Position numbers and translations under genes: made by a program. A stretch of 24,814 bases of DNA from Gluconacetobacter johannae (lineage in GTDB: Bacteria; Pseudomonadota; Alphaproteobacteria; Acetobacterales; Acetobacteraceae). This document shows positions 20,558 through 24,814 of this stretch, piece by piece; the first letter of the stretch is position 1; every line of letters starts with the position of its first letter. The stretch covers positions 1 through 24,814 of the forward strand of contig NZ_BAQK01000012.1 of assembly GCF_025994435.1 (NCBI RefSeq), read 5' to 3'. The notes beneath the pieces were generated by a model that saw nothing but the letters and a program-made list of their open reading frames with translations, did no database searches and had not been told where the DNA came from.

Positions 20558-21694
20558 ATGTCCGACCCGACGACACGCTGGATCGCGCCCGCGCGGGCTG
20601 AAACGGGCGTCTACCTGGCCAACGCGGCCTGCGGCCTGGCCTCGGCCCCCGTGCTGGAAGCGGTGACAGGTCATCTGCTGCGCGAGGCCGAACGGGGCGC
20701 GACCTGGGCGGCGGCCGAAGCGCGGGAGCGGCTGGAGGCCGGCTACGGCCACGCCGCGCGCCTGATCGGCGCCCGGCCGGACGAAATCGCCTTTGTCGAA
20801 AGCGGCAACGGCGCGCTGCGCGCCCTGCTGCTGTCGGTCGGGCTGCGGGCGGGGGACCGCGTACTGGTCGATCGCGCCTGCTGGGGCGGAACGCTGGCGA
20901 TGCTGCGGGGGCTGGACGGGGTCTCGATCGACGTGATGGCGACGGACGCGCAGGGCGAGACCGACATCGCGGCGACGCGGGCGGCGGTGCGGCCCGGCAC
21001 GCGGCTGGTCCTGACGACCTGGTGCCCGGCGGTGAGCGGCCTGGTCAATCCGGCGGACGAACTCGGGGCGCTGGCGGCGGAGATCGGGGCGGTGCATCTG
21101 GTCGATGCCTGCCAGGCATTGGGACAAATGCCGGTGGATGTCGGCGCGCTGCGCTGCGACGGGCTGGTGGCCAGCGGGCGGAAATGGCTGCGCGGCCCCC
21201 GGGGCACCGCCGTGCTGTATGCGTCCCGCCGGTTCCTGGCGCGCACCCAGGCCGTCATGGCGGATCAGTTCGGCGCCGGACGCGAGGATGCGCGCCGGTA
21301 CGAGGGCGGCGAGGCCTTCATCGCGGGGCGGCTGGGGCTGGCCGCCGCGATCGAGGGCGCGCTGACGCTGGGCCTGCCGTTCATCCGCGCGCGCATCGCC
21401 GACCGGGCCGCGCGCCTGCGTGACGGGCTGCGCGCGCTGCCCGGCGTGCGCCTGCAGGACTGGGGGGCCGTGCTGTCGGGAATCGTGAGCTTCACCATCG
21501 ACGGGCTGGATGCGGCCGACATCGTGAAGCGCCTGGAGCAGGGCGGCGTGACCGCCAGCGCCGTGCCCGCGCCCTATGCGCCGTTCGAGATGGCGGCGCG
21601 CGGCCTGCCCGCGATCGTCCGGCTGGCCCCGCATGTGTTCACGACGGATGCCGGGCTGGATCGCGCGGTGGGGATTGTGAAGGCGCTTGCCTGA
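20558..21694 (+). CDS. class V aminotransferase-family PLP enzyme
   Basis: The 378-aa protein is a fold-type I class V PLP enzyme. It has an N-terminal region with VYLANAACGLASAPV, the PLP-phosphate area FVESGNGALRALL (79-91), Asp183 in HLVDACQALGQMPVDV, and the Schiff-base Lys209 in SGRKWLRGPRGTAVLY. That KWLRGPRG type is seen in cysteine-lyase or sulfoxide-lyase-like (EgtE-like) and isopenicillin-epimerase-like members rather than in IscS. There is no mobile catalytic-Cys loop of the SufS/IscS type that I can identify, so Fe-S assembly is unlikely. GGAGG lies 6 nt before ATG 20558. It follows the EamA carrier and is probably part of the MocR-controlled group. Substrate unknown. Confidence 0.87.
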   Translation: MSDPTTRWIAPARAETGVYLANAACGLASAPVLEAVTGHLLREAERGATWAAAEARERLEAGYGHAARLIGARPDEIAFVESGNGALRALLLSVGLRAGDRVLVDRACWGGTLAMLRGLDGVSIDVMATDAQGETDIAATRAAVRPGTRLVLTTWCPAVSGLVNPADELGALAAEIGAVHLVDACQALGQMPVDVGALRCDGLVASGRKWLRGPRGTAVLYASRRFLARTQAVMADQFGAGREDARRYEGGEAFIAGRLGLAAAIEGALTLGLPFIRARIADRAARLRDGLRALPGVRLQDWGAVLSGIVSFTIDGLDAADIVKRLEQGGVTASAVPAPYAPFEMAARGLPAIVRLAPHVFTTDAGLDRAVGIVKALA

Positions 21695-21773
21695 CTACCC
21701 CTTGGGCCCGGATTTCGGCCACGGACCACCGGGGCGATTTCCTTCACCGCGATATTCCTCTAGGTCAGGCGGG

Positions 21774-22504
21774 ATGACCCGATCCCGCCCCCTGATCGGC
21801 GTGACCCTGGACAGCGAGGACGGCGCCCCCGATGGCGGGGCCTATTCGCGCTATCCCTGGTATGCGCTGCGCCGCAACTACATGGATGCCATCGCCGACG
21901 CGGGCGGGGTGCCGGTGGCGCTGGCGCACCATGCGGCGCTGACGGACGACATCATGGCGCGGATCGACGGGCTGGTGATTACCGGCGGGGCGTTCGACGT
22001 CGACCCCGCGCTGTACGGCGACAGCGCGCGCCATGCCGCCGTGACGTTGAAGACGGAGCGGACCGGCGCGGAACTGGCGCTGGCGCGGGCGGCGATCGCG
22101 CGGCACGTGCCGGTGCTGGGCATCTGCGGCGGGCAGCAGCTTCTGGCCGTGGCGCTGGGCGGCACGCTGATCCAGCATATCCCCGACGCCCGCCCCGGCG
22201 CGCTGGCGCACGAACAGCCCAACCCCCGCGACCAGCCCGGCCATGAGGTCGATATCGTCCCCGGCACGCTGCTGGCGCGCGTGACCGGCGCGGCCCGCCT
22301 GGCGGTCAATTCCGCCCATCACCAGGCCGTCCGCACGCCGGGGCGCGCGGTGGTCTGCGCGACGGCCGACGACGGTATCATCGAGGCGGTCGAATATCCC
22401 CCCCATCCCTTCTGCCTGGGCGTGCAATGGCATCCGGAATTCGCCATATCCCCGGCCGATACACGCCTCTTTCTTGCCCTGACCGACGCCTCGGGATCCA
22501 GACG

Positions 22505-22508
<4 letters not shown>
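21774..22508 (+). CDS. class I glutamine amidotransferase-like hydrolase (peptidase C26)
   Basis: The 244-aa protein belongs to the PuuD/gamma-glutamyl-GABA hydrolase-like group. It begins PLIGVTLDSED, has GLVITGGAFDVDPALYG (66-82), the nucleophile elbow GICGGQQ with Cys118, and His220/Glu222 in VQWHPEF, completing the Cys-His-Glu triad. It probably hydrolyses a gamma-glutamyl amide; the true substrate is unknown. ATG 21774 follows an AGGCGGG stretch and excludes an unrelated N-terminal frame. Its stop overlaps the ATG of the pseudouridine synthase gene by 4 bp, which suggests translational coupling of two functionally unrelated genes. Confidence 0.9.
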
Positions 22509-23278
<770 letters not shown>

Positions 23279-23300
23279 GCCCCCCCCGGACCCCGCCGGG

Positions 23301-23876
23301 ATGCGTATCGTCGCCGGAACCCGTCGCGGGCGCGCGCTGGCCGCCCCGCCGGGCCGCACGACCCGCCCCACCGCCGACCGCGTGCGGCAGGCGCTGTTCG
23401 ACATGCTGCTGCACGCGCCCTGGGCCGGGACGGACGCGGTGGTGGGCGCGCGGGTGCTGGACGGATTCGCCGGCACCGGCGCCCTGGGGCTGGAGGCCCT
23501 GTCGCGGGGCGCCGCCCATTGCACGTTCTTCGAGACCGACCGCGCGGCGCTGGCGGCCCTGCGCGCCAATGTCGCCGCCTGCCGCGCCGAGGCCGCCGCC
23601 ACCGTCCGCGCCATCGACGTCACCCGCCCGCCGCCCGCCGGCGCGGATGGCGCCTGCGGGCTGGTGTTTCTGGACCCGCCCTACGGGCAAGGCCTGCCGG
23701 CGCGGGCGCTGCAGGCGCTGGGGCGCGCCGGATGGATCGCGCCCGGCGCGCTGATCGTCGTCGAGACCGCCGCCGACGAGGAGGTGCCGGCCGGGGCCGG
23801 GCCGCTGCTGGCGGAACGCCGGCACGGGGCGGCGCGGCTGTCGATCTGGCGCGCCGCCACGGGTGGGGCCGACTGA
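23301..23876 (+). CDS. rsmD: 16S rRNA (guanine966-N2)-methyltransferase
   Basis: RsmD methylates G966 of 16S rRNA using SAM. The 191-aa protein starts MRIVAGTRRGRAL, then RPTADRVRQALFDML (22-36). The SAM-binding motif is LDGFAGTGALGLEALSRGA (53-71), the acidic end of the next strand is FFETD, and the catalytic DPPY motif is at residues 125-128. All are family signatures. Its ATG lies 22 bp after rluB. Length is normal. Confidence 0.96.
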   Translation: MRIVAGTRRGRALAAPPGRTTRPTADRVRQALFDMLLHAPWAGTDAVVGARVLDGFAGTGALGLEALSRGAAHCTFFETDRAALAALRANVAACRAEAAATVRAIDVTRPPPAGADGACGLVFLDPPYGQGLPARALQALGRAGWIAPGALIVVETAADEEVPAGAGPLLAERRHGAARLSIWRAATGGAD

Positions 23877-23894
23877 GGGGAAGACAAGGATCTA

Positions 23895-23973
23895 ACCCTT
23901 TGGAACCCCATGGATTTCTGAAACGAATGGGATGCAAGGGCCGCCGCCCTTGCCGGGTTCGGGCGGAGCCCGA
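23895..23973 (+). repeat. composite palindromic repeat, copy F (second subtype, 5'-truncated)
   Basis: This copy matches B: CCCTTTGGAACCC, then a short AT-richer linker, ATGGGATGCAAGGGCCG, and two hairpins. These are GCAAGGGC/GCCCTTGC (23934-23953, loop CGCC) and TCGGGC/GCCCGA (23959-23973, loop GGA). The left arm of the first hairpin is absent. It lies after rsmD and before ftsK, probably marking the end of the preceding transcript. Confidence 0.8.
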
Positions 23974-24046
23974 CCTTTCCTGATCCATGCCCCCCAGTGC
24001 CCATGGGGCGCTGATAGGTATAACTTCCTTCTGTATTCAGGGACCA

Positions 24047-24079
24047 CGGGGCTATAGTTCATCCGGTTCCGCAGCCCCG
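24047..24079. other. hairpin in the rsmD-ftsK gap
   Basis: CGGGGCT (24047-24053) pairs with AGCCCCG (24073-24079), a 7-bp stem around a 19-nt loop. The stretch 23974-24182 has no gene. A TATAGT-like box lies in the loop. This hairpin and the larger one at 24113-24159 fill most of the ftsK upstream region. Confidence 0.35.
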
Positions 24080-24112
24080 GCCCGGCGTCGGGGCGTCCAC
24101 CGGCTTCATCGC

Positions 24113-24159
24113 GCCTGCCGTCCCCACGGAAACACCCCGTTTCCGCAGGGACGACAGGC
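24113..24159. promoter_or_regulatory. three-helix hairpin directly upstream of ftsK
   Basis: GCCTG (24113-24117) pairs with CAGGC (24155-24159); GTCCC (24120-24124) with GGGAC (24148-24152); CGGAAAC (24127-24133) with GTTTCCG (24139-24145), around the loop ACCCC. The helices are separated by symmetrical 2x2 internal loops, giving 17 paired bases in 47 nt. It ends 23 nt before the ftsK start and has no trailing T-run, so a leader element or binding site fits better than a terminator. Confidence 0.65.
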
Positions 24160-24182
24160 CCCCGCACACAGGATCCGAGCCT

Positions 24183-24814
24183 TTGCCGACCCTTGGCCGC
24201 TTCATCCCCGCCTCTCTGGTTTCTCCGCGCATCCGCTCGGCGGCGCGGCAGAGACTGGTCGAACTGGGGGGGATGACGCTGTGGCTGCTGGCGCTGGCGC
24301 TGGCCGCCGCGTTGTGGAGCTACAGCCCGCTCGACCCGTCGATGAACACCGCCAGCAGCCAGTTGCCCACGAATCTTCTAGGTATCGCGGGGTCGTACCT
24401 GGCCGACGCGTTGCTGCAGAATGTGGGCATCCTGTCGGCCCTGCCGGTGCTGGCGCTGGCGGCGTGGGGCTGGCGCGTCGTCCGTCATGCCGGGCTGGGG
24501 TCGGTGGCGCTGCGGATCATCGCCCTGTTGTGCGCCATGCCGGTGATCGGCGCGCTGCTGGCGGCGATGCCGATGCTGGTCCCGTCGCTGCCGACGCCGC
24601 GCTGGCCCACCGAATCCGGCCCAGGCGGGGCGTTCGGCCTGTCGATCGCCCATGCCGCGCTCCAGGCCGGGGCGTCGATCCTGGGCCCGGCGGGGCGGCT
24701 GGCGGTGTGGGGGCTGGGCCTGCTGCTGACGGTGCTGCTGGTGCCGCTGGCGATGGGGCTGTCGCTGGCCGAATGGATCGCGATCGGCCGGGGCGTCCGT
24801 GTGGCGGCCCGCCC
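24183..24814 (+). CDS. ftsK: FtsK/SpoIIIE DNA translocase, N-terminal membrane part (cut by window end)
   Basis: The frame is open from TTG 24183 to the window end (210 codons seen). An AGGAT stretch about 10 nt upstream is a moderate ribosome-binding site. The visible part is the membrane-anchoring N domain. After a basic cytoplasmic start come helix 1 (TLWLLALALAAALWSY, 32-47) and the FtsK-typical periplasmic YSPLDPSMNTAS (47-58). NLLGIAGSYLADALLQ (64-79), further helices at about 81-100, 106-133 and 172-196, and a Pro-rich loop between them follow. FtsK anchors at the septum and pumps DNA to resolve chromosome dimers. The motor and gamma domains are outside the window, so completeness cannot be judged. 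Confidence 0.9.
   Translation, partial: MPTLGRFIPASLVSPRIRSAARQRLVELGGMTLWLLALALAAALWSYSPLDPSMNTASSQLPTNLLGIAGSYLADALLQNVGILSALPVLALAAWGWRVVRHAGLGSVALRIIALLCAMPVIGALLAAMPMLVPSLPTPRWPTESGPGGAFGLSIAHAALQAGASILGPAGRLAVWGLGLLLTVLLVPLAMGLSLAEWIAIGRGVRVAAR

Overview
The window is high-GC (visually about 70% G+C over most of its length) bacterial chromosome. FtsK, DciA-type DUF721, HemH, MutY, RsmD, an RluB-type synthase, TadA, a DegP-type protease and LapA are all present, and both the gene content and the codon bias look alphaproteobacterial. From general familiarity, the small secreted Gly/Tyr/Pro-rich proteins and the G+C-rich multi-hairpin intergenic repeats suggest the Acetobacteraceae (Gluconacetobacter/Komagataeibacter-like). 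That placement is inference and was not tested by search.

Layout. 1-801: the 3' end of a Tyr/Pro/Gly-rich protein and a small exported protein, both forward. 933-3470: hemH, a 46-aa membrane protein and mutY on the reverse strand. mutY is back-to-back with the dciA-like gene (3480-3977), with only 9 bp between start codons. A secreted Gly/Trp/Tyr-Pro-repeat protein follows. 4561-6258: a tight reverse operon lapA-pyrF-trpF. 6387-6677: a small unknown protein with a TTG start. 6727-8841: a secreted M1-type metallopeptidase. 8928-10582: folD and a short MetF-like gene joined by a 4-bp stop/start overlap, a one-carbon folate pair. A threonine-aldolase-family gene diverges from folD. 11795-13979: tadA and then a DegP-like periplasmic protease, both reverse. 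14279-14404: a 41-codon lipoprotein with a very strong Shine-Dalgarno. 14493-16181: an SDR oxidoreductase divergent from a TetR regulator, with two phased palindromes between them. 16222-16548: a PhnA/YjdM zinc-ribbon protein.

16549-17927 is a clear compositional break. It is AT-rich, mostly non-coding, with several small hairpins, and holds one lone GIY-YIG-like nuclease gene, so it looks like a horizontally acquired island or scar. Beyond it, a MocR-type (GntR-aminotransferase) regulator diverges from an EamA/DMT transporter, which is followed by a class V PLP enzyme. The divergent region has GTAC boxes in an 18-bp phase. A class-I-type glutamine amidotransferase, an RluB-type pseudouridine synthase (4-bp overlap), rsmD and the start of ftsK (cut by the window end) complete the window.

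The strongest non-genic signal is a dispersed family of composite palindromic elements. Two four-hairpin copies (823-930 and 19374-19485) are near-identical. A second subtype occurs at 11684-11774 and 23895-23973, and there are partial or inverted copies elsewhere. Most sit at gene 3' ends. Paired substitutions between copies keep the stems intact, and one inverted copy supplies the last five codons and the stop codon of the EamA transporter. A separate three-helix hairpin lies just upstream of ftsK. I did not find a defence system, phage, CRISPR array, intact IS or tRNA.
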